A DNA stretch of 64,000 nt. Origin: Pachypanchax playfairii. Taxonomy: Eukaryota; Chordata; Actinopteri; Cyprinodontiformes; Aplocheilidae. This document shows, piece by piece, positions 1 through 11,247 of this stretch (the first letter of the stretch is position 1; each line of letters opens with the position of its first letter). Made by a program: the position numbers and the translations under genes. The DNA lies in the NCBI GenBank assembly GCA_006937955.1, contig SSNP01000005.1, forward strand, positions 7,819,530-7,883,529, written 5' to 3'. Under the pieces are notes generated by a model, which made no database searches, had not been told where the DNA came from, and was given only the letters and a program-made list of their open reading frames with translations.

Positions 1-299
1 CAAACCAACTTCATAAATGGTAAAACAATAAAATAAAATAAATAATAATTCATCCTTATTACACCAAGGACTTGTGACAAAATAACCTGGGATTGATGTA
101 ACTTGTCCTAAAAAAAACTAAATTAGTGCCACCTTGTAATTCGGACTAAAATAGACTGACATCATGTTTGTAATTTACTTTAAATAATGTATTTGTTATA
201 TTAGTTCCCCATTATTTCCAAGAGTTTTTGCTGGAGAGATGTGTTTCTATAGTGAAATCAGAAATATGTTGCAAGGGGTTAAAACAAATTTACTCTTTT
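1..299. other. Non-coding, no feature recognised
   Basis: AT-rich sequence with short A/T runs. I see no coding signal or repeat I can name. The LINE remnant to the right does not obviously continue into it. Confidence 0.5.
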
Positions 300-1716
300 T
301 TTCCAGGTACTAACTTGATCAGCTGAAATTAGGCTTCAGATTTTACTCATCCTGTTGGGTGGAACTGACAATAAGGGAGTGGCAGGGGAGGGATTCCTTG
401 AGTCTGTTGGGGTAGCTAGGGATCTGGAGGCATTCAGGAGATGTGACCTGAACCTTTTGAAATGAAAAATAACTAGTCATCTCAATACAACTCTTTTTGC
501 TACCCAGTGTTTGTCTGTTCTTCAGTTTGCATCCAGTGATCCATTTCATGCAAGGTCACACCTCCCCCACATTCTTTTGTTCAAGCTGTGATCAGGGAGA
601 AGCTGCTTGGTATAAGAATGCATACAATAAAAAAAAAAAACCTGCATTCATGCTGTACCCTTCTCAGTTCATCATAGTCTTCAAACCTGAAAGTCCTTTT
701 CTTCTGATTTGGGAGTGTTTTCAAGACATTACATTTCTTGTTGTTTGAGAAGCACAATACATTCCAGGATCCTGGACAGATGGTGTTAACACAGAATTTG
801 ATGTGTTACGCAGTCCTTATACCGTCAATGTCGTCCTCCAGTTGTTCAAATAGTGCAGCCCAGTCCCTTGACTCAATGCAGCCTTGTTATGGCTCACAAG
901 TCTCCTGCATCCACCTCCTGCTGATGATCAAGACAGGACCGTAAGGGTACTTTGCATTTGCATAAAACAAATTGAGGATTTCATTGTCTGATGTGGGACA
1001 GTCAAAATTGTTACTTTTTTTCCCTGTGTGGCATTAAAATCACTTGTAATGGCCACAAGAAGACAGATATTGAGTCTGAACATCAGCGGTGGTGGTGTTA
1101 ATAAGATCAGATGCCATTACTGTGACAGCTGGTGGAGGAATATAAACAATTACAAAAAATGAATGTAAATTCCCAAGGCAGATAAAGCTGCAAACAGCAA
1201 GCAGTTCAGTGGTTAGAGATGTTTCTTCACATGTATCGTACTGAACTGGGATTTCACCCCCATTTAACTTGGTGCAATCCCACCCCCTTTCCTTATTACC
1301 CCAGCTCAAAATTCTCTGTCCAGTTGGATGATACTAAAGCTGCCACCAAGCTGTGGTCTAAGATATGAGAATAAAGTCATGTATCTGTCAAACACAAGCC
1401 ACTGCACTCACAGAATTCCCTCCTGGAGTTCATCAGTATTCATCAGCTCATCTGTTTTATTCCCAAGTGACCTCACGTTCCTTGTAATAATCGCTAGAAC
1501 AGCAGGTCGATGTCTTCTCGTCTTTGCTTTGATCTTCACTCTTGCCCTGCAACCCCATCATCTTCTTCACAACTCTTCTGGAATTTCAGGCCTTGCTCCA
1601 GGCAGAAACATAGGGTTACACAGATCAATCAGCTGGTCACAACTGTAAACAATACCTACTCTCTCATTCATGGCTCTCCGACTCCAGGAGTAAGAAAAAG
1701 AAAAATGCCAAAGTAG
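300..1716 (-). mobile_element. Decayed LINE (L2/CR1-like), endonuclease part
   Basis: Read on the minus strand, broken frames resemble the apurinic endonuclease region of teleost L2/CR1-type non-LTR retrotransposons. About 1515-1435 gives RNVRSLGNKTDEL, the usual N-terminal NVRSL..K.DEL block. About 1215-1110 gives ELLAV...VIVYIPPPAVT, the central block. About 1048-1025 gives TSDFNAT, corresponding to the catalytic GDFN motif with G changed to S. About 870-740 matches the linker after the endonuclease (LFEQLEDDIDGI-like, then CFSNN). About 550-345 is a weaker match to the start of the reverse transcriptase region. Stops and frameshifts are frequent, so it cannot be functional. The 5' end of the remnant is near 1716 and the 3' part (reverse transcriptase) is missing. 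Family membership is from remembered patterns; the clade is less certain than the LINE identity. Confidence 0.7.
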
Positions 1717-3794
1717 TTTTAAAGACAAATGTAGGATTTATGTTTTATAACAAGAAAAAAATTAAATGCACATGTTAATAAAACAATGACAATAATTAGA
1801 ATAGATAAGTAAATTTACATCTCTCAATCTGTGAAACTGATGTAGCTTACAGGTAGGGTTACATTTACTTAGCATTTGGCATTGTGTTAACCATTTGACT
1901 CGAAACTCAAAATGTTTATTCCTTTCAATTTGGATTTAAAATCTTGTTTCTTTTTGACAATGATGTCCAGTCATTTTGTTCTTCACAGGTGGACTTAATA
2001 ACTAAAAAAAAAAAAAGTCAGTGTAATTGCCTGTTTGTAACTTTCTTCAGTCACCTGACAGTACTCTCCTCTTCGTGCTCTTTTAGTTTTAAATACGAGC
2101 TCACCAAAAGTGGCTATTTAAGTACACTGCTGGTGATTTTATTGTGGGGCTTTTTTCCTCATTTATAGTGGATTAAAACTGAAATCCTGTCTTCTAAGGT
2201 ATATAAGCTGCTGCCTATTGTTAGTTCTCAGCTCATTCTGCTAATCCCTGGCTGACAGCTTCTACTTTGCAAAGACATTGTGCATGGCGCTCTTTCCTAT
2301 TCTCTGTCTTGCTCCTCTGCTGCCTTTACTTGTACAAAATCAACTAACTAATTGCTGCTGAATTTCAGAAGAAGAAATATCAATGGTTTGTGATAAAAAC
2401 ACATCAAGAGTTTATTTATAAACAGCTTTTATTTATTAGAATAAATAATAAGTATTTTACCACCTTACAGATTTTATTTTTCAGGCCAGTTTTTGCTTTT
2501 TTTGGCAAACTCGGTCATATTAGAAAATAAAACTCATTTTACTACCGATAAATATAAGAGTAAATACAAAATCTAGTTTTTAAATGTTAACGTAATTTAT
2601 CAAGGGAACCTGGTGGACAAAATTGTTGGTAATCTTCTGTTAAAGAAAAAACAAAAAAAACAATGGTCACTGAAATGACTTGAAACTGACAAAAGTAAAA
2701 ATGACTGAAAAGCAGATATTGCTTTTGATTTGTGGTTCAAAAGAATTTTGCACACATCCGTACTTAAAAACAATAATCACTCATAGTTGGCTGTACTGCC
2801 CATATAACATTTAATTTATCTTCTAATATCAAATTTTGTTTTGTGATCTAAAACATTTAAGTATGAAGAGGGAAAAAAATAAATCTTTAAGAGGCCAAAA
2901 TACTTGTCATTGCACTTAATGAGAACTTACTTTTGTACTATGGACTATGATTAACTATTTTAAACGAAAACTGAACACATGCCTCTTAGCCCAAGGAAAT
3001 ACACTCAAAAATAAAGTGCGAGTAGGAGAACCAGGTTAGAACAGAGGCTAGAAGGGGTTCCTTTTTGCTGACTAATTATTGTAGCAATGGCATGGCCTAT
3101 TCCTTTCCCTTTCTGTCTCATGAAAAATGTATAAATCCAAGGTCATATGGGGGGGGCTCACAGTCAGTGCTATGGCAGAGAGAAGGAAGGAGGAAGCTTG
3201 CTGTGATTTAAACTCCACCTGATAGAAGACATTAACCTTGACCCAAGTTTCAGATCATCTAATCATGCCTGACTGGTCCCTCAGACTGACTCATCCATCA
3301 GTTCCTCAAAGCTCTGTGACATGTAGCTGCATGGACAAACACATGTGATCAAAGACTTGTGACAGTAAAAAGAGGTATGAATGCATAAAGCATCAATGTG
3401 TTAGGACCAATTCTCAATGGTAAGGTTCAAACTTAGTCAGACAGTGCCACTTGATTAATGCTAGCCATGAAATCAGCATATGATAGAGTTCAAGAACAGT
3501 TTTATGTTCTTGGTCATGTAAATGTGATCAACCCTCTGTTGTGAGTTTTTGCAGCTTCAAACCCTCCATGGGAGCTACTTTAGTCAGTAATGATGTGTTA
3601 ATTAAAGAAGCTCAAACTTGGAGCAGAAAGAACACCCCCCTAGTTGGAAATTGATGTTTTTGTTCCTTTGTTATTAATCACAGCCAAATAATATCTGCAA
3701 CAACTGCAGAATTACTTGACACTTGACTGAGTGCCAAATACACACTTTCGCATTGCACTCAAAAACCAGATGTTAGCATCTATTAATGCTGTTG
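1717..3794. other. Non-coding, mostly unique sequence
   Basis: AT-rich, with no supported gene. The stretch around 3030-3400 is less AT-rich and free of recognisable repeats, and might be regulatory, but nothing in it is diagnostic. A run of seven G lies near 3150. Confidence 0.4.
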
Positions 3795-3930
3795 TCCATC
3801 CATCCATTTTCTAAACCTGCTTCTTCCTATTCAGGGTCGCAGGGGCTGGTGCTGATCTTCAGCAATCTTTGGGTGAGTGGCGGGGCAATGTGTGGCCATC
3901 ACAGGGCCACACATTGACAACCATTTTTTT
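3795..3930 (+). repeat. Teleost CCATCC-type interspersed repeat, 5' part
   Basis: Starts with tandem CCATCC followed by CATTTTCTAAACCTGCTTC and TATTCAGGGTCGCAGGGG, then a degenerate GGCCATCACAGGGCCACACA block. This is the order of blocks of a very abundant teleost interspersed repeat whose superfamily I cannot name with certainty. Other copies in the window are listed separately. Confidence 0.65.
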
Positions 3931-4724
3931 TCTTCTTTTTGGACCGGAGCAAAAGTGCTAAAGGAAACTGGATGGGGCAAATCTAAATAGTTCCCTAAAC
4001 ATATTTAGACACAAATCCAAATACCACTTGGCACAGACTCTGCATTGGCCTTTCACTGTGTTTTTGTCATTTTCAAATCTTTGTTTGATGGCTACACAAA
4101 AACTACTATGGCTTCTGGAACTTGTCTCTAATAGACTTTTTTCACACTTCCACATTTTTTTCACTGGAAAATGATGCAATAGTGTAGCATTACTTCCAGA
4201 GATTGCACCTGTGGGACATCTGAATTGCTTAAATGGATGTTTTGCACAAAAAAACGGAAATATGTAATTGTCTCTACTTGCTGTTTAGACATAATTACTA
4301 TACTTTGTGTATTATTAATATAGGAACTGCACAAAATAGGATTAATAAATTAACCACTAAATAAACTGTAAAAGACTGAACATCACTGCTAGCAAGAAAA
4401 TCTCAATTGCCCAATTGGACACAGGACTGGATTTGAACACCCCAAGGGGCCTCCACTGGCGAGGGCGTGGTGAGAAAGGGCCGAAACACCCATTGACTCA
4501 GTGGTACACCACTTATGAACAGTCCTGATAAATTCTTTGAAGTTACAGACAAGTGGACTAATCATGCTAATAACTGATAACTAGGAAAGCCTGACAAATT
4601 CTCAAAAACATCAAAGTCAAATGGCCCAGCATCAAATGGCCAAACTTACCCTCATCCATAAAGCTGCGTTAGCTACATAATTTATTAGAATAGAAAATCT
4701 GCTAACCATAGATCACATTAAATC
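3931..4724. other. Non-coding, no feature recognised
   Basis: No gene supported. The bases near 4420-4470 (GGATTTGAACACCCC...) may be a scrap of a SINE-like tail, but the match is too short to call. Confidence 0.4.
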
Positions 4725-5035
4725 CGGTTTAATCCAGGAATCGTTGAACATTCCAAGTCGACTGAACCACATCCAAAAAAAAACAACAAAAGAAATAATG
4801 TTCGTACTCAATTTATCCACCAGAAATGCCCCAAAGGAGATAGAGTGAATAAAACAACTTATCTTACACAGGGCAAAAAGCAGGACAACATCCTCCAAGT
4901 CCTATTGTCTTTCGGGATCAACAATAAGGAAAAAATCATATCCTGGATGATTCAAAGAGCAAAAGACACCTTCCCATATGCTGACATTTATGTCCCTCTG
5001 GAGAAAACTGAAAACACTGAAAACCAGGGAGAATC
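4725..5035 (+). pseudogene. Remnant of SGNH-hydrolase-like retroelement ORF
   Basis: A short open stretch encodes VLLSFGINNKEK followed by RAKDTFPYADIYVPL. These two blocks, in this order and spacing, resemble the C-terminal half of an SGNH/GDSL-hydrolase-like ORF that recurs in teleost repeats (LSFGINNR ... FPxAxIxxPL). The upstream IPSRLNHIQ segment at about 4740-4770 fits the preceding part but is out of frame. The catalytic GDS and DxxH blocks are not visible, so this is a truncated fragment. The match is from memory of the family and is only moderately secure. An alternative is chance similarity over about 35 residues. Confidence 0.4.
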
Positions 5036-6628
5036 AGTTACCCAAGCTCTGCTCTGATCTTGAGTGGGTGTGCACATGGCGGTACCTACACCAAACTCTG
5101 CGTATGCTCCCTGTGGCATAGGTACTCTGCAAAGCGGTCAGAGGGGGATCCCTGATAAACCTTACAAAACCTAACCCGTGTGAAGTTGACATTGTGTGAT
5201 GGATAACTTCTGAATCCTTCAGCATGATATTGTCAAACCTTTAGCATCAGTACTAGCATAACGAATCATTGTTTTTTTTTTTTTTAGTTTTTTTAGTTTT
5301 CATCATACCACAATTTAGTATATTGATTTAAGTTTGTCTGGAATACAGACGACCACATTAATGAATGTAAAAAACAGAAGAAAAAAAAATTATAGAGCTT
5401 TAAGATTAGTTTTAATTATGACAGTTACCTTTACAAGTGTGCAAACAAAAATGTTCCACAGGTTTGAGACTTGTGTAGCTGAAAATAAATATCATGCTAT
5501 AAAATATGTTTACCTCATCATCTACCACTAGTAGAAGCATAGAAATAAAATTGAATTTTAAAAAAATTAAAGAAAAAGCTATCTTTGGGGCTTTTAAGCA
5601 GTTCGCTGATCTTTTGAGTATGAGATTTCCCGGAACCAAGAGCAAATATAACTCTAGTTTGAAGGGAATTTAAAGCCATAACACAAATTTAATCAGTGTA
5701 ACAAACAGGAAGTTTCACAACAGGAACATTTGCAGTGATTTTTACATGCTCTTAGCCAACACAGAAAAGAGCAGCTCAAACAGAGAAAGAATGACATTGT
5801 CAAGCCAAAATTACTGACACTGTAATGAATATGTTGAATAACTGTAAAATGCAGAAAAAAAAAAAAAAAAACTACATGCTTTTAAAAATACTTGTCAATT
5901 TAGAGTGAAACCACTCAGGTTAAATAATATTTTGAATCATTTGCTGTGGCATCTTTGACAAAAATGCTTTTCATTGGTTGAATTTCCAGTAATATATTCA
6001 ATTAAACAAAAAGTACTTTTTTTATATACATTTATAAATGTAACCACTTTGCAATAGTGGGAGAGAATGTGAAGTGTAAGGTTTCTATTTTATTTTAGAT
6101 TTCCAGGCATCAACAGATTTTACCTTCACAGCTGCACAGTCATTTGCTGAGTTTTAAATTACATTCATTTGCAATTAGGCAGCATATTTTCTTCTGAGAA
6201 TATCACTTTTACTGAGTAAGTCATTCACAAACCAGGACAGTCATTAAGTATTTGCATCATGTATTTTCTATTAATATTTGACATTTTTAAAAGTAATGTT
6301 TTCGGATTGTGTTTTTATATTCATTAAATGGAATTCTGAAAAGAAAAAGTTGCTTGGATGAAACCAGTAAAATTTTGATGATGCATGAAGGGGAGTGACA
6401 CGTGAAGGGAAAAATATATTATTTTATCGGATTGATCTGAGGAGGAGCAGACTTGAAACAGGTGTGACAGACCAAAAAAACAAAAAGAAAAATGCCCAGA
6501 CAACAGATGCCTTTTCCTAGAAAGTAAAAAATAAAATAAAATAAAATGAACAACTATACATGAATATAGGGTAATCAGTTAGTGTGAGAGGAGAGTAGCA
6601 TGAGCATTAAGCAGCATATATGTATAGG
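5036..6628. other. Non-coding, AT-rich
   Basis: Nothing recognisable. Poly-T near 5270-5286 and poly-A near 5853-5870 might be old retroposon tails, but no body can be identified. This stretch directly precedes the Tc1 insertion. Confidence 0.4.
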
Positions 6629-6630
6629 TA

Positions 6631-6830
6631 CAGTGGGGCAAAGAAGTATTTAGTCAGCCACCAATTGTGTAAGTTCTCCCACTTAAAAAGATCAGAGAGG
6701 CCTGTAATTTTCATCATAGGTATACCTCAACTATGAGAGACAAAATGAGGAAAAAAAATCCAGAAAATCACATTGTCTGATTTTTAAAGAATTTATTTGC
6801 AAATTATGGTGGAAAATAAGTATTTGGTCA
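6631..6830 (+). repeat. Left terminal inverted repeat of Tc1 element
   Basis: 200 bp, matching 8033-8232 in reverse complement with two substitutions (near 6643 and near 6805). It holds two copies of a 13-bp direct repeat, AAGTATTTAGTCA at 6644-6656 and AAGTATTTGGTCA at 6818-6830, the IR/DR layout in which transposase binds an outer and an inner site at each end. Confidence 0.95.
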
Positions 6831-6942
6831 CCTACAAACAAGTAAGATTTCTGGCTTTCACAGACCTGTAACTTCTTTAAGAGGCTCCTCGGTCCTCCAC
6901 TCGTTACCTGTATTAATGGCACCTGTGTGAACTCGTTATCAG

Positions 6943-6950
6943 TATAAAAG
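6943..6950 (+). promoter_or_regulatory. TATA-like box of the Tc1 transposase
   Basis: TATAAAAG lies about 45 bp upstream of the transposase ATG, between the left inverted repeat and the gene. Position and sequence fit a core promoter inside the element. No start site can be confirmed from sequence. Confidence 0.5.
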
Positions 6951-6993
6951 ACACCTGTCCACAACCTCAAACAGTCACGCTCCAAACTCCACT

Positions 6994-8016
6994 ATGGCCA
7001 AGACCAAAGAGCTGTCAAAGGACACCAGAAACAAAATTGTAGACCTTCACCAGGCTGGGAAGACTGAATCTGCAATAGGTAAGCAGCTTGGTGTGAAGAA
7101 ATCAACTGTGGGAGCAATTATTAGAAAATGGAAGACATACAAGACCACTGATAATCTCCCTCGATCTGGGGCTCCACGCAAGATCTCACCCCGTGGGGTC
7201 AAAATGATCACAAGAACGGTGAGCAAAAATCCCAGAACCACACGGAGGGACCTAGTGAATGACCTGCAGAGAGCTGGGACCAAAGTAACAAAGGCTACCA
7301 TCAGTAACACACTACGCCGCCAGGGACTCAAATCCTGCAGTGCCAGACGTGTCCCCCTGCTGAAGCCAGGACACGTCCAGGCCCGTCTGCGGTTTGCTAG
7401 AGAGCATTTGGATGATCCAGAAGAGGATTGGGAGAACATCATATGGTCAGATGAAACCAAAATAGAACTTTTTGGTAGAAACTCAACTTGTCGTGTTTGG
7501 AGGGGAAAGAATGCTGAGTTGGATCCAAAGAACACCATACCTACTGTAAAGCATGGGGGTGGAAACATCATGCTTTGGGGCTGTTTTTCTGCAAGGGGAC
7601 CAGGACGACTGATCCGTGTAAAGGAAAGAATGAATGGGGCCATGTATCGTAAGATTTTGAGTGAAAACCTCCTTCCATCAGCAAGGGCATTGAAAATGAG
7701 ACGTGGCTGGGTCTTTCAGCATGACAATGATCCCAAACACACCGCCCGGGCAACGAAGGAGTGGCTTCGTAAGAAGCATTTCAAGGTCCTGGAGTGGCCT
7801 AGCCAGTCTCCAGATCTCAACCCCATAGAAAATCTCTGGAGGGAGTTGAAAGTCCGTGTTGCCCAGCGTCAGCCCCAAAACATCACTGCTCTAGAGGAGA
7901 TCTGCATGGAGGAATGGGCCAAAATACCAGCAACAGTGTGTGAAAACCTTGTGAAGACTTACAGAAAACGTTTGACCTCTGTCATTGCCAACAAAGGCTA
8001 TATAACAAAGTATTGA
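6994..8016 (+). CDS. Tc1-like DD34E transposase, intact
   Basis: A 340-aa protein, the usual Tc1 length, that cuts and pastes the surrounding element at TA sites in nuclear DNA. Residues about 1-110 form the paired-like DNA-binding domain: a first helix-turn-helix (about 10-52), an RSGAPRK linker (57-63) in the place of the GRPR-like AT-hook, and a second helix-turn-helix (about 69-110). The catalytic domain has the full triad: D153 in WSDETK, D244 in QHDNDPKH and E279 in NPIENLW, with 34 residues between the second D and E. A glycine-rich box (GGGNIMLWG, about 188-196) is present. The start is the first ATG after the TATA-like box, in good context (ACTATGG). No stops, frameshifts or missing key residues are seen, so activity is plausible but untested. 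Genes read on the opposite strand here are only shadows. Confidence 0.96.
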   Translation: MAKTKELSKDTRNKIVDLHQAGKTESAIGKQLGVKKSTVGAIIRKWKTYKTTDNLPRSGAPRKISPRGVKMITRTVSKNPRTTRRDLVNDLQRAGTKVTKATISNTLRRQGLKSCSARRVPLLKPGHVQARLRFAREHLDDPEEDWENIIWSDETKIELFGRNSTCRVWRGKNAELDPKNTIPTVKHGGGNIMLWGCFSARGPGRLIRVKERMNGAMYRKILSENLLPSARALKMRRGWVFQHDNDPKHTARATKEWLRKKHFKVLEWPSQSPDLNPIENLWRELKVRVAQRQPQNITALEEICMEEWAKIPATVCENLVKTYRKRLTSVIANKGYITKY

Positions 8017-8032
8017 GATTAACTTTTGTTAT

Positions 8033-8232
8033 TGACCAAATACTTATTTTCCACCATCATTTGCAAATAAATTCTTTAAAAATCAGACAATGTGATTTTC
8101 TGGATTTTTTTTCCTCATTTTGTCTCTCATAGTTGAGGTATACCTATGATGAAAATTACAGGCCTCTCTGATCTTTTTAAGTGGGAGAACTTACACAATT
8201 GGTGGCTGACTAAATACTTTTTTGCCCCACTG
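8033..8232 (-). repeat. Right terminal inverted repeat of Tc1 element
   Basis: Reverse complement of the left repeat with two mismatches in 200 bp. Inner and outer direct repeats lie at 8033-8045 and 8207-8219. It begins 16 bp after the transposase stop codon. Confidence 0.95.
8066..8071 (+). terminator. Polyadenylation signal of the transposase
   Basis: AATAAA about 50 bp after the stop codon, inside the right inverted repeat. It is the first canonical signal downstream of the gene. Confidence 0.45.
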
Positions 8233-8234
8233 TA

Positions 8235-9309
8235 ACAGAGTTATAAAAGTTAATTCCAACATTTTTGTAAGTATGGTTTTAAGCCTGGCTCTGAATCCAT
8301 ACTGGAATGTGGTAGCCTGATGGCTGAATACTCTGCCCCTATTTTACTTTTTTTTTTTCTCTTACATAGTCTTGGAAGAACAAATAAGCCTGCTGTGTTA
8401 AAGTGAAGCACCCTGTTGATTATGGAAAAATGATCTCCAAGTGAAATGTGATGGAACTTAACTATTAGGAGCTTTAAAATGTATGCATATTTGATAGTAA
8501 AAATCACTTGAATTTTACAGAGAGCCAGAGAAGAAAAAGTTGAAACTGAAAAACTAAAAATATCAAAAATGTATTTAAAATTTGTCTCCCATCTGGGTTC
8601 AGGTCATCTATTAACATTGGGCTTGGTAAAGACTCAATGTGGCTCTGAAACAGTCTCCTGAATTTAATTCCACAATTCCTGTGATTGATTTTCTTAATCA
8701 GTTTGATATGCTTCAGGAGCAACCCAAAACCATCACATATGGTTTACTTCAAATGTCAACAAGCATACTATATGACTTAGATAGGTACACAATAAAAAGT
8801 ATTCAGTTTTATAAAAATAAACCTGTGGATATTTGACTGTCAAGTTACTACAATAACATTTTCCTCAAATAAAAGTGAGAAATGAACATAAATACTGGAG
8901 ATAATTTTTAAAACTAAATAAGAAGGTTCAGTGGAGAGGACCTCAGGCCTGAAGTGATCATTACATTTATTTTTACATTTTATTCTGTGAACTAAAAACA
9001 AAGACTTTAATGCACATTTTATTTACAAGAATTATAAATGTGCACAATTGTGATTTCCTTTTTAAGATCTTCCCTAATTAGACATTTAAGAGATAGGTGC
9101 AAGCCTAATTAAACTTGCAAACTAAATGTAACCAATTATAAATTAGAGAAAAGACAACTAATAAGACAATAGCTGACAAAACAAAAGGCAAAGTGCAATT
9201 TTAGACTATGCAAAACTGAGATACTGCTCAGTAAATTGAAGCAAATGTCTGGAATTCTGAATAGAATCATGTATATGTATTTTTTTTTTTTCTTTCAAAT
9301 GGGAAACAG
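8235..9309. other. Non-coding, AT-rich
   Basis: Follows the Tc1 element. I recognise no gene or named repeat; only short A/T runs are present. Confidence 0.4.
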
Positions 9310-9494
9310 GTTGATAACAGGGTTTCAGAGACTGCTTGGCAAGTGCAGCACAGAAGCACACAACACACTAGCATTGAAAAGGTGGAAACACACCCCTTAT
9401 AAAGGGGTGTGGACAGGTGCAGAGGTTTAAGCTAAACTGCTCACAGGTGGTGCTAGGGAGAGAAATCAGTGAACAGCAAGACAGAAACATGACA
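9310..9494 (-). repeat. LTR-like fragment with TGTCA terminus
   Basis: On the minus strand it begins TGTCATGTTTCTGTC at 9494 and runs through a GC-richer segment to a TATAAGG-type promoter motif. A perfect 10-bp-arm hairpin (CACACCCCTT / AAGGGGTGTG, 9389-9411) sits over the TATA-like sequence. It resembles the start of teleost TGTCA-ended LTR-like repeats seen elsewhere in the window. The rest of the element is missing. Confidence 0.4.
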
Positions 9495-10134
9495 ATGGGG
9501 TAAAATACCTTCAGGATGAGAAAAAAAATGAAATGTGAAAAGTTTTATTTTTTTATTCTGTCACCTTTTATATAACTTCACTTCATCAAATTCAAATTAG
9601 GTTTAAACACTGAATACATGGTCTGAGAAAAGTTAAAGTTATACACTCTCACCACACATTTCTCCTATACCAGTTTGTGTTCAGGAAGTGACCGAGGGAA
9701 CAAGGTGTGAAAATTTACTGTGAGTGATTTGGGAGAAAGTCTTTGTTTTTAATAATTTTGTCAAATTAATGTGATTTTACTCAGCTTAAAATGACTTGTG
9801 CAGTCAGTCAGACTATGTTTCATTTCTAAAATGTCCCTGGTGGAAAATGAAACTATGTGAAGGATGGAACAAAATGCCGTCACAGCTGAAATGCGTTGAA
9901 ATACCAGCTGTGTCTTGTGAAAATAAAAGGCAAGGTGTTAAATGGAGAAAAAATGTAAGACTAGCTGTAGTGTAGGGATCAACTGCAGGAAGGCAGCAGC
10001 AGACAGAACAGTAAAAACTAAATTAAAGTGAATATTTTTAAAGAAACAAAACTTGATAAATATATATATAATGTTTATTATAATGCAGCTACTGCAATCA
10101 ATACTAAAACTGGTATCTAAGTTAGACATTATGT
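9495..10134. other. Non-coding, no feature recognised
   Basis: No gene supported. Confidence 0.4.
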
Positions 10135-10580
10135 TCCCATGGTACCGATATTTTGGAGTCTTGCATATACGTAGCCTTCTTTGGAGTACAGCGACTGTTA
10201 TGTTCACGTGTCGGCACTGATGTCTGTGAGTGAGAGAGGGTGAGCAGGTAAAGGATGCGGGACGCTTGATGGGGTGTGTGTGAACGAGAGAGAAAAAAAA
10301 AGGGAGCTACAGGAAATGAGATGCAATGATGGTAGTAACTGAATAAAGAGAGCTGTGTGCTTTTAAAAACACTGCTGTTACCTGAAAAGTTTAGGCAAAT
10401 TTGTTTATATTTAACAACTGTTTATGTTTTTGCACTATAAATTAAGGTAGCTAGATAAAAGGAATGTTATTCAATGTAGCTACTTGTTCAATAAATTTGT
10501 GTTTTTAAATCACCTTAGTATTGAAATCGAGTATCAAGTTTGATTTTCGTCTATCAAATCGAGTTTCAGTATCCTGAAAA
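10135..10580. repeat. Possible non-autonomous hAT-like repeat
   Basis: The segment 10520-10575 (TTGAAATCGAGTATCAAGTT ... CTATCAAATCGAGTTTCAGT) resembles the sub-terminal part of a common teleost hAT-type repeat. The region to its left, near 10140-10210, also has repeat-like texture (CCCATGGTACCGATATTTTGG). Ends and target duplication were not found, so both limits and class are tentative. Confidence 0.3.
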
Positions 10581-10639
10581 CACTTTATATATATATATAT
10601 ATATTCAGTGTGAGATTCCCTTGTGAACAAATTGACATA

Positions 10640-10665
10640 CATAGATACATATATATGTATCTATG
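10640..10665. repeat. Perfect 26-bp AT-rich palindrome
   Basis: CATAGATACATAT followed by its exact reverse complement ATATGTATCTATG. It lies just after a (TA)n tract at about 10586-10606 and could form a cruciform. No function is implied. Confidence 0.85.
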
Positions 10666-10670
10666 ACAAG

Positions 10671-11247
10671 GAGAGAACACCGACTGCAATTCAATGATTT
10701 GTAATTAAGTTGTGTTAAATGCCAAAAATGTGCTTGGAGACTAATAAAAAGGTTTCACAAGCTTGCAAGCTCTATGAAACAAACTTGTGCAACAATTCTT
10801 TGTAAAACTGGTTTAAAAGACAACTTTGGCATCTGAAACTTTCACTAAACATATGAGCGTCAACATTGAAACTGTAATTTTTCATAGCGAAATTAATATA
10901 ACAGCTAGGGTCACATGTCTGAAGTTGTTTATAAAGTGTAGTGCATCTTACTGGAATCAAATTTGTTGATGCTCTTCGTACTGCCCACTGATGTGTAAAA
11001 AAGTGTCCCTCACCAGACATGAAGCACTGAACATAGGCTGGTTTGACACTGTGTATGACATGTATGCCATCACTCAGCAGCAACAACGTTTGGTATAATT
11101 AAATGTGCATCAATTAATTTTATTTAGATTTTGGTTGATTAGATTTGACAGCATAGCAGTTTTTAATTAATTATTTACTTTCAGCTCTTTGTAGCTTTTA
11201 GAAAAAAAACATGGAATGACAGCTTAAAACAGGGATAAAAACAAACA
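10671..11247. other. Non-coding, no feature recognised
   Basis: No supported gene or repeat. Confidence 0.4.

Larger units (their letters stand above)
6631..8232 (+). mobile_element. Complete Tc1/mariner transposon (1,602 bp)
   Basis: Both ends read CAGTGGGGCAAA and are flanked by the TA target duplication typical of Tc1/mariner (6629-6630 and 8233-8234). Two 200-bp terminal inverted repeats enclose a single uninterrupted transposase gene. The repeats differ from each other at only two positions by my reading, which implies a recent insertion. This end sequence is widespread in teleost genomes, and related Tc1 elements are known to have spread horizontally among fishes and lampreys (established for the superfamily, not shown for this copy). 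The element carries its own TATA-like sequence and a polyadenylation signal, so it appears autonomous. Confidence 0.97.

Noticed and set aside
7047..7643. 198-codon open frame on the minus strand
   Set aside because: Lies entirely within the transposase gene on the other strand and has no domain; a shadow frame.
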